This document shows positions 19,963 to 30,466 of a DNA stretch of 30,466 nucleotides, piece after piece (position 1 is the stretch's first letter; the number at the start of each line of letters is the position of its first letter). The translations under genes and the position numbers were made by a program. The DNA comes from Helicostylum pulchrum (taxonomy: Eukaryota; Mucoromycota; Mucoromycetes; Mucorales; Mucoraceae), in NCBI GenBank assembly GCA_025677825.1, contig JAIXMO010000109.1, positions 1 through 30,466 of the forward strand, read 5' to 3'. The notes beneath the pieces were generated by a model, which worked only from the letters and a program-made list of their open reading frames with translations, had not been told where the DNA came from and ran no database searches.

Positions 19963-21204
19963 ATGGAAAACCACACACATTTAGCTTTATGCCTACCAGA
20001 AATCATTAGCCATATATTTTCATTTCTTGTACATACTCAAGAAGAGCCCAAAAAGATAATGTACGTAGATCTTTACCCCTGTTTGACTGTAAACCGTCTG
20101 TGGTATGATAATTCAACTCGTATCATCTGGAGAAAAGCATCATTTGAAGACACAAGAGATGATCTCGATAGATTTCTCAAATTTGCATCGACTCTACAAA
20201 GTACCACCGCCACTCCAAGTCTGTATCAATTTGACCACATCCCATCCTTGATCAAATACCCAAGTCGCTCTTCTTCCATTTCTAGTGTATCTTCTTCACT
20301 TATAAAGACTCCCTCAGAGTACTCTTTAATGGACGAAGAAGAAGAAGAAGAATACCTTGTATCTGAAAAGATCATATCTCCAGAAATCCTATTTGCAGAA
20401 ATTGAAAATAACAATACCAGAACTGCCGGTGTGTTTCAAAAACTAGAGACAGACGCCAGAGTCACAACTTACAGAAACGCACTCAGGTTTTTATCCATTC
20501 GAAAAATCAAGGAAAAATCCGTCAATGAACCACTCTCATATATCGGGCAAAACGCTACAAAACTAGAGCACTTGGACATTTACATTTGTGATCATTTTTC
20601 AAATGAAGCGCTTTATCCTTTTTTAGCACACCAGAGTTTAACTTACCTCTCATTAGCCGGATGCCACAATATCTCTGATGAAGCAATACTGCAAGTAGCA
20701 GAGTATTGTAAGCGATTAGAGCACTTGGATTTACGAGCCTGTGGTTTAGTATCGGATGTTTCATTATCATCAATCGCATTGAACTGTCCTAGACTACGTC
20801 ACCTTAACGTAGGACGTATTCGAGACCGTGACAAGGTCTCTATCAAATCAATCGAATTAATAGCCAAGCATACACAAGCTGCAGTATTAGGATTAGCTGG
20901 ATGTGATATAGACGACGAGTGTATGCAAATACTGGCAAAGTACCGTACCCTAGGCCTTGAACGAGTATCTGTTAATAGCTGTTTCAAAATCTCAAACGAA
21001 ACAGTGTACGCTTATATACAATATTGCCCAAATTTATCAGTATTTGAAATGAAGGAATGTCATAACGTAAATGATTGGGAAGCTGTTGCAGAGTTGGTGA
21101 ATAGGAAAGTGCTATTGACTCTATGTGATCAACAAAATAGAGCATGTGCTGATTGGGCTCGTATCCGAGGTAAAACATTAGATGTCAAAGCTCCTCTCAA
21201 GTAA
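19963..21204 (+). CDS. F-box/leucine-rich-repeat protein, Amn1-like
   Basis: A single 413-residue exon without introns. Residues 8-58 (LALCLPEIISHIFSFL ... LTVNRLWYDNSTRIIWR) are an F-box that would dock to Skp1 of an SCF ubiquitin ligase. Residues 120-140 hold an acidic insertion (MDEEEEEEYL). From about residue 195, Cys-containing LRRs follow: LEHLDIYICDHF, LTYLSLAGCHNISDEAI, LEHLDLRACGLVSDVSL, LRHLNVGRI, LERVSVNSCFKISNE, LSVFEMKECHNVND. This Amn1/FBXL-type layout is known in yeast Amn1, which antagonises mitotic exit and targets Ace2, and in related fungal F-box proteins. The substrate here cannot be told from sequence, so no symbol is given. Confidence 0.88.
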   Translation: MENHTHLALCLPEIISHIFSFLVHTQEEPKKIMYVDLYPCLTVNRLWYDNSTRIIWRKASFEDTRDDLDRFLKFASTLQSTTATPSLYQFDHIPSLIKYPSRSSSISSVSSSLIKTPSEYSLMDEEEEEEYLVSEKIISPEILFAEIENNNTRTAGVFQKLETDARVTTYRNALRFLSIRKIKEKSVNEPLSYIGQNATKLEHLDIYICDHFSNEALYPFLAHQSLTYLSLAGCHNISDEAILQVAEYCKRLEHLDLRACGLVSDVSLSSIALNCPRLRHLNVGRIRDRDKVSIKSIELIAKHTQAAVLGLAGCDIDDECMQILAKYRTLGLERVSVNSCFKISNETVYAYIQYCPNLSVFEMKECHNVNDWEAVAELVNRKVLLTLCDQQNRACADWARIRGKTLDVKAPLK

Positions 21205-21581
21205 AAAAAAACTATATAATCTTCTCTCCTAATACATCCTCCCCTTCCCCCCCTTTTTTTTTTACTGTACCACTTTCTTTTCGACAGTCTACCCTTTTTC
21301 TCTATTGTACTATACTCTTTTTTTCTTTTTCTTTTTTCAAACCTCTTAATAACTTACTAAATTTCTTTATATCAAAAAAAAACTTGATATCCCCCTTGAC
21401 TTCTGCAAACGCACGGATAAAAAAAGTAATTTCGTACATGACAAATGTATTCTTTGGTTTTACTTGCATTTATAAAAAAAACTTGTTTATAAAGTTAAAA
21501 CTACTACTAAAAAAAAATGACATTGTTGTTGAAACTGATTTTGAATAAATGTATTTTATTCTTTGACCACTAAAACTACTA
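21205..21581. other. Convergent 3' intergenic region
   Basis: 377 bp between the F-box gene stop and the stop of the minus-strand helical protein. It contains T- and C-rich tracts and two copies of AAAACTACTACTAAA (near 21496 and 21572). No gene is seen. Confidence 0.5.
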
Positions 21582-22538
21582 CTAAAGGGTAATTAAGGAG
21601 CGAGGGCTCTCTCGTCTTATTTTCGCTCTTAGTTCTACAGAGTAACCCGTAGTATATACCTCCAGACCTCTCAGTTGAGACAAGAGATCGTTAATTCCTT
21701 CAATCATTCCTCTTGCTTTGATAACTAGCCTATTTCCTACGTTTGGTCCATTAACTGCTTGGGGCCCTCCGTTTTCACTGACAACTAACCTATTCGTTCC
21801 TTGTTGCACAGTTTTTCTTGCGCCATCCAAAAAGATATGTATGTCTTCTTTTATACCATACACCTTTTCACTAAGCGTATCTACCGAACCATACAACTCT
21901 GAATTTTGATCACTAATGTTGTCAGTAACCATAATCAGTTTCTCCGACTTTCTCGACTTATTCTCTTGGTCATCTACTAGCAACCCACCAACCACCGCAC
22001 TTCCAATGATAGCCGACATTTCACCAGCAGTTTCAAAGACCATCAAACTAGAGATAGAAGCGCACGTTCTAAAAACGATGGCAATCGTCTTGATCAAAGC
22101 CACATTGTTGCTAGTGTCCACATCAGACTTGATCAATTTCTTTTCGCTCTGCAACTCTTGGCTAAACTCAAACAGATTCTTCTTGATGTCCTTGGTATTT
22201 CCATACAAGGTCTCAAACGTGTTCGTGAGGTCTTGAGACGCTTCTTGTATCTCGACCAAGAACGTGTTATCAAACTCTTGGGTCTCTATAGCAATTTCTA
22301 GCTCCATCTTTAGGTTGTTTAAAGCAGCACAACTTCCGTTACATTTATTTTTCACCAGTATTAAAAATCGAAGAAAATTGACGTGGTAAGTGTACCCTTC
22401 TTTGATCAACACACATACTTCAGTGTTGCGGCTTCTATACCTTTCTTTTGCCTTCTTGTTAAATTCAAGTATATCACTTATATCAATTACAACCGATAGA
22501 TACTGGAGAGCAGCATATATTTTTTGTAGTCCTGACAT
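21582..22538 (-). CDS. Helical protein with central hydrophobic hairpin, alpha-PFT-like
   Basis: A single exon of 318 residues beginning MSGLQKIYAALQYL. The protein appears almost wholly helical. Residues 75-145 have coiled-coil character (repeated L/I/F spacing with E/K/Q). Residues 145-188 form a long hydrophobic stretch split by short polar turns (ALIKTIAIVF, SSLMVFETAGEMSAIIGSAV, VVGGLLV). A second long helical region follows (DNISDQNSEL, DTLSEKVYGI). Long helix, hydrophobic hairpin, long helix is the layout of ClyA/HBL/NHE-type alpha-pore-forming proteins, where the hairpin inserts into membranes. No signal peptide is seen. I recognise the layout, not a specific homologue. Alternatives are a t-SNARE-like or BAR-like coiled-coil protein, or a membrane-anchored structural protein. 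Whether it acts in defence, competition or a cellular role is unknown. It is convergent with the F-box gene and upstream of nothing obviously related. Confidence 0.75.
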   Translation of the reverse strand: MSGLQKIYAALQYLSVVIDISDILEFNKKAKERYRSRNTEVCVLIKEGYTYHVNFLRFLILVKNKCNGSCAALNNLKMELEIAIETQEFDNTFLVEIQEASQDLTNTFETLYGNTKDIKKNLFEFSQELQSEKKLIKSDVDTSNNVALIKTIAIVFRTCASISSLMVFETAGEMSAIIGSAVVGGLLVDDQENKSRKSEKLIMVTDNISDQNSELYGSVDTLSEKVYGIKEDIHIFLDGARKTVQQGTNRLVVSENGGPQAVNGPNVGNRLVIKARGMIEGINDLLSQLRGLEVYTTGYSVELRAKIRRESPRSLITL

Positions 22539-22662
22539 CTTTCCTGAGGTTTATTTTTATAAAAAAAAAAGAGATACAAAATAAAATAAAAAGGGGTTTT
22601 TTTTTATAGATAAATTTTTTAACCTTTACTATCAAGTTTAAAACAAGTTTTTTTTTTATTTT

Positions 22663-24171
22663 TTAGCAATACTTGTACCAGACAATAGAAATAACAATAG
22701 CCATAATCACACGCATAATAAACTCCACATTATCATATTTACGTTGAGGTCTACCACCCGACGCCAATTCCTCCAATATATCTTCAAACTCATCTGCAAA
22801 AGCCTCTAACGAAAACTTGGACTTGACATGTTCTCTACCCACTTTACCCATTACCTTACCATCATACTTTAACGAAATGAAATCACAGATACCTTGAGCC
22901 CATAACTCCGGTTCAGGCGCCAAGATCAACCCCGTCTCTTTATCCTTCACAGTCTCTAATGGTCCGCCACTATTCGCCGCAATCACCGGTAACGAAGCAT
23001 ACATGCCTTCCACAGGTGTAATTCCGAAATGTTCATTTGACGGTGTGTATAATAAAAGCATCGACTGATCCAATAAATAAGTACGTTGTGCGTCATTAAA
23101 CGAGCAAACAAAGATGACTTGTGCAGTACTAGGAGGTTTTTCTGTAGTATGAGGAAAGATGGTATAAGTTTCTAACCCAAATGTCTCTGTGGCCAACGTA
23201 TCTAATTCTTTCAAGTAAACGACGTTTTCAGCGACACGTTTATCGTATCCACCAGCAAGTACCAAACGGTACTGCTCAAATGTTTCTTTTGGTATCATAT
23301 CATTCTTTACAAGTAATGCAAAAGCTCTTAATGCTAATTCAACATTCTTCTTCTTTTCAAAACGATTAATTGAAACAATCGTCTTTTTATGACTTTTTTA
23401 TATATATAAAAAAGAAGAGTGTAAGTAATTTGTTTTTTTCAAAAAAAAGCATTTTTGTATATACGTACGATTCAACGAGTTGAACAGAAGGATCAGATAA
23501 ATCGACTTTCTTATCATACGCATTAAAATTAATAGGAGGATAAAGAACACGAGGCTTTTTGAGAATGGAAGGGAATGATCGCTGAAACATGCCAGCTGTA
23601 AATTGACTATTGACCGTAATACTATCTGCCATTCCAGTCGATAATTCTTCCAACTTGTCAATCGGTACACGATATAATTCTTTTAATTTAGAATCGCGCC
23701 TCGTTAAAAGTTTATCTGGAAAATGACAGTAAAATAACACCTGTGCAGGACAAAACCATTTAAGAATAGGTACACAAGCACTTAATTGATCTACAAAGAT
23801 AATATCGTACGTTTCCTTTTCGTTTCGTAATATCCAGAGAACAAGTACAAGTTGTCGAACAATAGCAAATACAATATAAAAGCGACCGAAAAAATCACGA
23901 GGTAAAGAGTCGCCGTGTACGCGTACTTCTAGCGTACCATCTCGCGTTTCTTCAAAGCAATGGTTACGGTCATGATGACTTGTGTACATGACTACGTTAT
24001 GTCCTTTAGATTGAATACCAACTGCTGCATCTACAACTAGTCTTTCTGCTCCCCCTTTTTTTTTTTTTTCTTTTATTAATATCGTAACAATTTTTTTTAA
24101 AAATAATTTCGTTTACCTATTCCTAGATCTGGATGTATAAAAGCAATACGAAGTTTTGCGTTTTCTGACAT
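22663..24171 (-). CDS. ALG2: Alpha-1,3/1,6-mannosyltransferase ALG2
   Basis: Three exons, 24117-24171, 23469-24054 and 22663-23392, total 1,371 nt, 456 residues, with frame-closing joins (LGIGGAERLVVDAA and VESHKKTIVSINRFEKKKN). Alg2 is a family 4 glycosyltransferase (GT4) that adds the second and third mannoses, alpha-1,3 then alpha-1,6, to dolichol-PP-GlcNAc2-Man on the cytosolic face of the ER during N-glycan precursor assembly. Supporting sequence: IAFIHPDLGIGGAERLV nucleotide-sugar loop, VLFYCHFPDKLLT, TVNSQFTAGMF, SINRFEKKKN and the EX7E element EHFGITPVEG (Glu334, Glu342) followed by AANSGGPLETV. The C-terminus (437-456) is hydrophobic, a likely membrane anchor. The ATG is 187 bp from that of LSM8 on the opposite strand. 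Confidence 0.96.
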
Positions 24172-24358
24172 GTTGGCCTTTACTAAAAAAAGACAAACTA
24201 TCGTGCTTTAATAATGGTAGTTTTAAAATCACCAAAAAAAAAAAGTGACTACCGTTTTATAAGTTTGCTTTTTTTTTTTTTTTTTTTCTTGTAGCCCTTT
24301 TTTTCTTTCAAACGCGTATATATATATTAAACTTTTCTTTTTCTAACAATTATTTATA
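24172..24358. promoter_or_regulatory. Bidirectional promoter region ALG2/LSM8
   Basis: 187 bp between two divergent start codons. It holds long T/A homopolymers (24270-24290) likely to exclude nucleosomes, and a GCGTATATATATATTAA TATA-like element about 45-30 bp before the LSM8 ATG. Shared use by both genes is inferred from spacing. Confidence 0.6.
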
Positions 24359-24827
24359 ATGAGTTTGCTTCAACCTTTTGTCAATCGTGAGTATTTAGTA
24401 TTATTTTTTTGGACGTGGAAAGACTAAACTTTTTATCTGTATAGTTAATGTGTTAGTTATTACATTGGATGGTCGAGTCTTGGTGGTAAGATAACTTTCT
24501 TTTTAAAAAGAAAACAAAAAGAGGATGTATCGTATTTACATTGTTTTTTTTTTATTAGGGTAAATTAAGAGGTACCGATCAATCGTCAAATCTTATTATA
24601 GAGAAATGTGAAGAGCGCGTATTCTCAAGTGAAGGTACTGAAGTAGTGCCACTTGGTTTATTTTTATTAAGAGGAGATAACTTGTAAGTATAAAATTATA
24701 TAGGGCAACATTTAGGTATTAAATAAATATCATTAGATGTACGGTTGGAGAAATTGATACTGAAAAAGAACAATCGATGAACATAGAAGAAACTAAAGCA
24801 GATCCATTATCAGAAACACGATTATAA
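24359..24827 (+). CDS. LSM8: U6 snRNA-associated Sm-like protein LSM8
   Basis: Four small exons, 24359-24386, 24445-24485, 24559-24683 and 24737-24827, total 285 nt, 94 residues. All junctions have GT/AG ends and close the frame (VNLNVLVITLDGRVLVGKLRGTDQ). Sm1 motif: VLVITLDGRVLVGKLRGTDQ with SSNLII; Sm2: LGLFLLRGDNLCTVGEID, where the RGDN matches Lsm8-type proteins. Lsm8 replaces Lsm1 in the nuclear Lsm2-8 ring, which binds the U-rich 3' end of U6 snRNA and supports pre-mRNA splicing. The length fits the family. It is divergent from ALG2 and convergent with POL1 at 125 bp. Confidence 0.94.
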
Positions 24828-24839
24828 AAATAAAAGAAA

Positions 24840-24890
24840 AAACGCGCCCACGCACACAAACACATACACGCACACACACACACACGCACA
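24840..24890. repeat. CA-rich microsatellite between convergent 3' ends
   Basis: An imperfect (CA)n tract interrupted by CGCA and CATA units lies between the LSM8 and POL1 stop codons. Confidence 0.85.
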
Positions 24891-24952
24891 AAATAACTGT
24901 ATTATATCAATAAAAAAATAACTATTTTTTATTATTATCATTATGTTTCTTT

Positions 24953-27900
24953 TTATAATCTGATTTGAGATAATAACTTTGAAAGGTCAACATGACGATA
25001 TCCTGAACGATCAAGATAACCTTCAACTATGAGCTGTGTAGATAATAACAACTTATAATTACGATTAACCATTGTTTCTACTTGCACTACACACATAAAA
25101 ATAATTAGGTTAGTTTTTTTAAAAAAACATGCATCATTAGAAACTTACTTAATAAAGGTCCAGAGACTGTTGTGTCTCTTGCCTTTACTGGATCAAATAC
25201 CATGGACAGATACAAGAGTTGGGTATACAATTGCTTATCCGAGTACTCTCGTTTCATAACACCTCGACAACCATCTATAATACAACGACGACCAAACACC
25301 GACAACGTACGTGTACGATGACTACATGTAACATCATCACAAATATACCAACTATCATAATACGTCTGAATAAACTTTCGGATAGCTAACACAAGTTGAA
25401 TTCGAAGAGAAACCGGTGAAATCGTTTGTTGACATTTAGGACAATTTAAACCGCATTCAACTGCATCTACTTCTTCATCTCTTTGACGGATAAGACCATC
25501 GTATTCAAAGCCCTTTTCTCCACAACTGTTACAGTTCAATAGTAATCTGTCGCAGAATTGGAATCTTTCCTTGTCATTAATTTGAGAATCAAGTGTAGCA
25601 AATTCAGAGTCATCGTTATCGTTTTGATTGGATCTACCGAAATTATATCTCTTTGAATCTAATCCAAGACACTCAGCTAAACGAGCAGGATCTGTACCAT
25701 CAATAGGAGAACAAAGACGAGTAAGAGGAGGATGTACTTGTTGCTGAAGATACCATTCAATATCAAGTTGCATATTATTTTTCATCACTTCATCCGGATG
25801 ATATGCTCGAAGTGATGATCCCTTTTTATCGCCGCTAGTTTCTTCATCCACTTTACAAATAACATAAGGTACTGTATCTCCATTTTTAACGTTATGTCCA
25901 GCTGCAATCAAACGTAATGCTACTTGAACATGAGGTTGGTTCTTGGGATCTGCATAATCTTGCGGTCTCTTTGTTAACTGTTTGTTGATTGCGTACTTTT
26001 CTAACGGAATATCTCCTTGACGAATCTTTTCTGCAACTACTTCTAAATACAAATGAATTTCATTCACCACTTCTTCTCTTTCTTTATCTGATAAAATCAA
26101 ATTAAGTACATGCGATGATACATCATGCGATAAGTCACACCAATCACGACGAACAAGATCAAGACCTTTGGTTTCGATTGTCTCTACCAATTCTCCATTT
26201 GCTTTTTCTTCCACTAAAAGTGCTGCATACTTCTTCTTTTTCAATAACAACATGTGTTTGTAATAACCATCAATACCAATCTCCAAAAGTTTATAATGTT
26301 GATTTACACTCTTTCTTAATAAAGTTCCCATCTTCTTGACCTCTTCTAAATCAAGTGAGTTGGTATACACCATAATCGAATCCGTATCACCATATATAAC
26401 ATTCATATCGAGATTGTTTGCTAAATTTACTGTACTTTGAAGAATTTCACGACCTTTATGTGTAATCAACATGGCTAAGGGTTTGGCGTAGAAACGAGAG
26501 TACGTGAAACCAAGACAACCGTACATACTGTTTGCAGTTAACTTTAATGCCTTTTGTCGAATATCAAGTTGTGTATATTCTGCTTCTGTTAAATGACTAT
26601 ACATCATATTCTTGACTTGTTTACGACGATCAACCAACGTCTTAATAAGTCTAGGTAAAATACCTTGAGGTAATTCGTCGCTAGGAACTTCAGGCACCTT
26701 TTCTTCGCCATTATTCTCAGTTCCTTCAATAAATGCACTACGATCTACAGTAGTAAAACAAACATTGTACTCTTGAATAATGGAAGGATACAAACTGTTA
26801 AAATCAAGCAGCATGACATATTTATCATAAAACCCCTTCTTGGGTTCAAGAACCAGACCACCAGCATACGCAGGTTTACGTCTACCTCCGACCTTCTTTT
26901 TAGTAGTAGAAGCCATAGCCATCGCATCTTCATCCTGATCTTGCTCAGCCGCTTGAATCACTGCCGTCTTGACACCCCCAAACGTCTTTTCGGGACAAAT
27001 ATACTTGGCCTTATGAAACTCATGAAGTAACAAGAACTCGTTTCTTTCCGCTCTAGCACCTGTCATCGTTCTTGACCATAAATTACCAGCTAAAGTAGTC
27101 AATTGATGTGTCAACGGTAAGATTTGAAGTTTAAACATCAATGCAGAAGCAAGAAACGCATCAAATGCACAATGCTTTAACAAGTGAATTAATGTATCTG
27201 CCTTTTCAAAGAATTCTGCTGATTTTCCAAATTCAATATCTTCACGCGCAATTTTTAATTGCGATTGGGCTAGATTCGTCATACGGTAGGATTTACTACG
27301 GATAAGATCTTTGGATGCTAGATAAGTATCGCATACAAGACGACCACTCATAATTAATCTTTCTTGGAAAGTAGATTCACCGGCACCACCTGCACCTGTT
27401 TGTAACTTTGGCCAGCTACAGAAAAAGAAAAAAAAATACACTTAGTTTTTTTATTCTTTTTTTTTTTGTTAGTGCAAACTTACTTTCTACGCTTAAGTCT
27501 ACCCAATCTATGCCAGTGTTGAGTACCCAATGCTTTCATTCTATGAAGAAGTACATCCAAATCAAAACCAGCAAAATTATGACCAACAATAATATCAGGA
27601 TCACTCATATGAATTTTAGCTTTTTTTTAAAAAAAAAAAAGAGTTAATACCATCTTATATACATATATATATCATGCAAACATACCAATTAAAAAATTTA
27701 AAAGAGCAGCTTCACTTTTTTCGGTTTGAATACTAAGTCCATTACCCTTTCTTTCCTTTGAAACTGCTTCCAAGAAACTAGCCGGGTAAGGCTTATTATC
27801 CAATTGACGAACCACTGTAAATCTCATCTTGGATTGTTTCTCGACAGGCGTTGTGTCATCGATCTTGACTTGATCACAAACAAATGCACTAGCTGCCACA

Positions 27901-29657
27901 ATCTCATTGACATTTTTCTTTGCGTTCATAATTGTACGTAAACAAAGCGACATAACAACAAGAGGAGGCATATTCGTAGGTCGGTTACCAGATGCATCTA
28001 CTAAAGGACGAACCGTCTTGGGATCATCTACTGTAATTTCAATTTTACACCAAGTTTCACTGGTTGAACTAAGTTTTGCATTAGTGATATCTAACCAACA
28101 CGGACCCATAATATCTCGTTTAATTAAAAAGTGTTCAAGAGGACCAGTATTAGCGCCAAATACACGACTGAATGTTCTTCCTGATTCTTCACCAGTAAAA
28201 GCAGTTTCTAAAATAAAAATAGAATAAGTATCGTTGTATATACTTTTTTTTTTACGACTTACGTTCATAATCATACAATACTTTCAAGTAGTTGGCTTCA
28301 GCAGGCACATCATGTAATTCAAAAGCATATTTTCTAGTTACTTCTTTAGATGCGAATTTACTAATTTTATACTTTGAACAAATATCGGATACTTCATTAT
28401 AGACATCAGATATATCCACTTCTTTTTCAGTTTCCAAGCCATTCGCATCCACTTCAAATTTACGAGGTAAAACAAACAAGTTTCTTTCAATGTTCTTAAC
28501 AGTAACACAACAACTGACATACTTGTTTGTTTTCTTATTCAATACTTTGCCAAACACATACACGTACCCCTTTTCTTTTCTCTCATAAGCGTCGTACCAC
28601 CACATCTTTAATCGATTATCAGCTTCGAAAATATCCATATTTTGACTCTCAGATTTAACCGAGTCTTGGTTAAACGTATCTACCATACTAGCCTCTGCGT
28701 TTTTCCAGCTCTGAAGGTTATGTTTAGGATCGTTTTTATCAACAGCAGCAAAATTAGGTTTAGCAACTTCATTAATGGTAAGTTTTTCCACTTCCTTTTT
28801 TAATATTTCTTGATCCATCATCATAACATCATCATCATCGAAATTATCATCGAAATTAGCAAACCCATCATCCATATCAATTTGTAAATCAGCTGAAGTT
28901 TCAAAGGAAGAAACGCTTTGGTGAACGGGTTCCTTCTTGACATATAAAGGTTCTTTTTTAGTAGGTGTAGTAAAAGTTTTGGATTGCATTGGTTTTTTGG
29001 TCAACATGGGTTTAGAAGCAGGTACAAGTCCTGATAATAAATCTGACATGAAATCCTCGGTTTCTTCTTCATCGACCTGTTTTTTTTTATATAATTAAGT
29101 TACTTTTTTGTTCAAATTATGAATAAGAGAGAGGAGACTTACAGGTACTGGCTTAGGTTTTAAAGCAGCTCTTAAATTCGAATTATTAAAGAAACTATTG
29201 ATTTGTTGGTTAGGTTTAGCAATAACAGCTTCCTTTCCTTTTGTGCTTTCTTTTTTAACACTCTTTCTTTTTCTTTTTCCTAAAACATATCAATTTTTTT
29301 GTTAGTTTAAATCGATCGTAGAAGAAGAAGAAGAAGAAGAAGAAAATTGAATTTACCATTCTTAGAGTTATTAGCTTCTTGGTCATACTCATCAGAGAAA
29401 TGTTGATCATCGACACCGTTAAAAATATAACCAGCATTATCGTCATCGACAACAAAATCCTCGTCTTGTTGTGCGTCTTCTTCTGCTACTTCGTCATAAA
29501 GAACTTCATCGTCCTAATTTAAAAATATTAAGTTTTTTTTTTTTTGTAAGGAAAAAAAAAAGGTACAAATTACCTCTTGACGTCTTGGTTTATTCTTTGA
29601 GAGTTTTGACTCTCTTAACTTTTTTAAACGGTCTCCACGCTGTATTCTAGAACTCAT
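24953..29657 (-). CDS. POL1: DNA polymerase alpha catalytic subunit
   Basis: Eight exons: 29574-29657, 29357-29513, 29143-29279, 28263-29076, 27686-28207, 27484-27619, 25149-27415, 24953-25086. The sum is 4,251 nt, 1,416 residues, the usual family length, with introns of 55-77 bp and exact frame closure. Pol alpha with primase starts each Okazaki fragment in the nucleus. The N-terminus (MSSRIQRGDRLKKLRESK) is the conserved basic start, followed by an acidic linker. The exonuclease-like domain includes DPDIIVGHNFAGFDLDVLL. The polymerase core has motif A DFNSLYPSI (Asp821), motif B KALKLTANSMYG (about 905-916) and motif C YGDTDS (958-963). The C-terminal metal-binding modules are CNSC ... CGLNCPKC (1245-1278) and CDDVTC ... 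CIIDGC (1309-1333); the last exon supplies the MQVETMVNRNYK end. All catalytic aspartates are present. Convergent with LSM8. Confidence 0.97.
29320..29343. repeat. GAA trinucleotide run in a POL1 intron
   Basis: About seven consecutive GAA units within the second POL1 intron (29280-29356). No function inferred. Confidence 0.85.
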
Positions 29658-29828
29658 ATTGAATAACAAAAAAGAAAAGACCTCTTTTTTCAAAAAAGTC
29701 AAATTTTTTTTATTTTATTTTTTTCATTCACTTCGCGACTTCGCGTTTGAACTACCGACGCGTTTCTTCGTCTTAGATGACACTATATCACTGAGGGTAC
29801 ACCCAACCTTCATTTACAAAAAATAAAT

Positions 29829-30031
29829 ATGCCAGTTCCTCCACCCCGTCACCACTCGTTCACGAAGTGCCCACTTATAACGAACATCCTTAAATTCAAC
29901 TGTTTGAAAACGAAAATGTTTTTGAAGAATGGTTAGAAAACAATAAGCGTGTCAACGTTTATTGTAATCAAGTTTATTTTTTATCTTTTTGTAAAAATAG
30001 CAAAAACAAAAAGAATGATAGGTATTATTGA
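29829..30031 (+). pseudogene. Decayed coding relic, possibly transposon-derived
   Basis: An ATG at 29829 starts MPVPP; after one frame change a second reading contains SPLVHEVPTYNEHP, a stop, then IQLFENENVFEEWLENNKRV continuing to a stop at 30031. The FENExxFEEWL type of start resembles the N-terminus of transposon-derived FAR1/MULE-like proteins that are common in Mucorales, but this is recollection of a pattern, not a search. It lies divergent from POL1, about 170 bp upstream of its ATG. Confidence 0.3.
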
Positions 30032-30466
30032 CTAGTTTTTTGCATTAGGCTTTTTTTTTTGTAAAACGCTCTCTTTAAACTTGTTGGCGTGGCATAAATG
30101 CTGAAATACCCATCCTTCTTCCCATTTTCATGACATTATTTCCAATTCATTACTTCTACTCATATCCGGAGGTATTTTCGAATTTCGAATTAATTCTTTC
30201 AGATTTGAGTGCTCGAAGGGCCTCTCGTTTCAGAACCTCACTTTTACAGTTGGGACAATTTGAGGCGATACTGCAATTTCTGAGGAAACCAAAGTTCTTG
30301 ATGCACAGTCAATTTACGCCTTAGATTAAAGAAGTGAGACGTATTACGTTTCATTTGCTGTACCCGTTTTTGCACCGACACCGCCATATTCCAGGAAAAT
30401 ATTCTTTTGAAAGGTGCACACATAGTTATATAAGAAATACTTGCCTATGTATGATTTCACGGTTAA
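30032..30466. other. Window end, no supported gene
   Basis: The minus strand between about 30290 and 30160 reads SIASNCPNCKSEVLKREALR, a zinc-ribbon-like CxxC pair, ending at a stop; no start or flanking exon was found. It could be the edge of another gene or a relic related to the one at 29.8-30.0 kb. Confidence 0.3.

Overview
The window looks like nuclear DNA of an early-diverging filamentous fungus, most probably Mucoromycota (Mucorales-like). It is AT-rich with long A/T homopolymers. Introns are short (about 47-80 bp) with GTAAGT-like donors and CTAAC/TTAAC-like branch sites. Housekeeping genes are compact and eukaryotic, and no prokaryotic operons are visible. All exon structures were worked out by eye from splice signals and reading-frame closure; no search was run.

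Layout. 1-7.7 kb: the 3' part of a PHD-finger gene (Cti6-like, +), a large acidic low-complexity protein (-), SVF1 (- strand, with a 13-nt first coding exon) and a SWIRM-domain gene (-). 7.7-11.4 kb: gene-poor AT-rich DNA with one decayed coding relic. 11.42-15.84 kb: a 4,415-bp element bounded by CAGTGG...CCACTG inverted repeats and a TA duplication. It carries a 1.85-kb GGTGAC minisatellite and two convergent Rpn/PD-(D/E)XK-like genes whose 5' halves are near-identical inverted copies. 15.8-17.2 kb: gene-poor DNA with a zinc-finger relic. 17.2-24.2 kb: an 11-exon alpha/beta-hydrolase plus tyrosine-phosphatase fusion (+), an F-box/LRR Amn1-like gene (+), a helical protein with a central hydrophobic hairpin resembling alpha-pore-forming proteins (-), and ALG2 (-). 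24.2-30.5 kb: LSM8 (+, divergent from ALG2), the 8-exon catalytic subunit of DNA polymerase alpha POL1 (-, convergent with LSM8), then a decayed region.

The housekeeping genes serve unrelated pathways: N-glycan assembly, U6 snRNP, replication initiation and stress survival. The most unusual object is the 11.42-15.84 kb element. It has Tc1/mariner-like ends and TA target site but no visible transposase. Its cargo is one nuclease-like protein that keeps the expected acidic residues and one paralogue that has lost them. Its arms are built like a foldback element. I infer it is a non-autonomous mobile unit and the best candidate here for an undescribed system.
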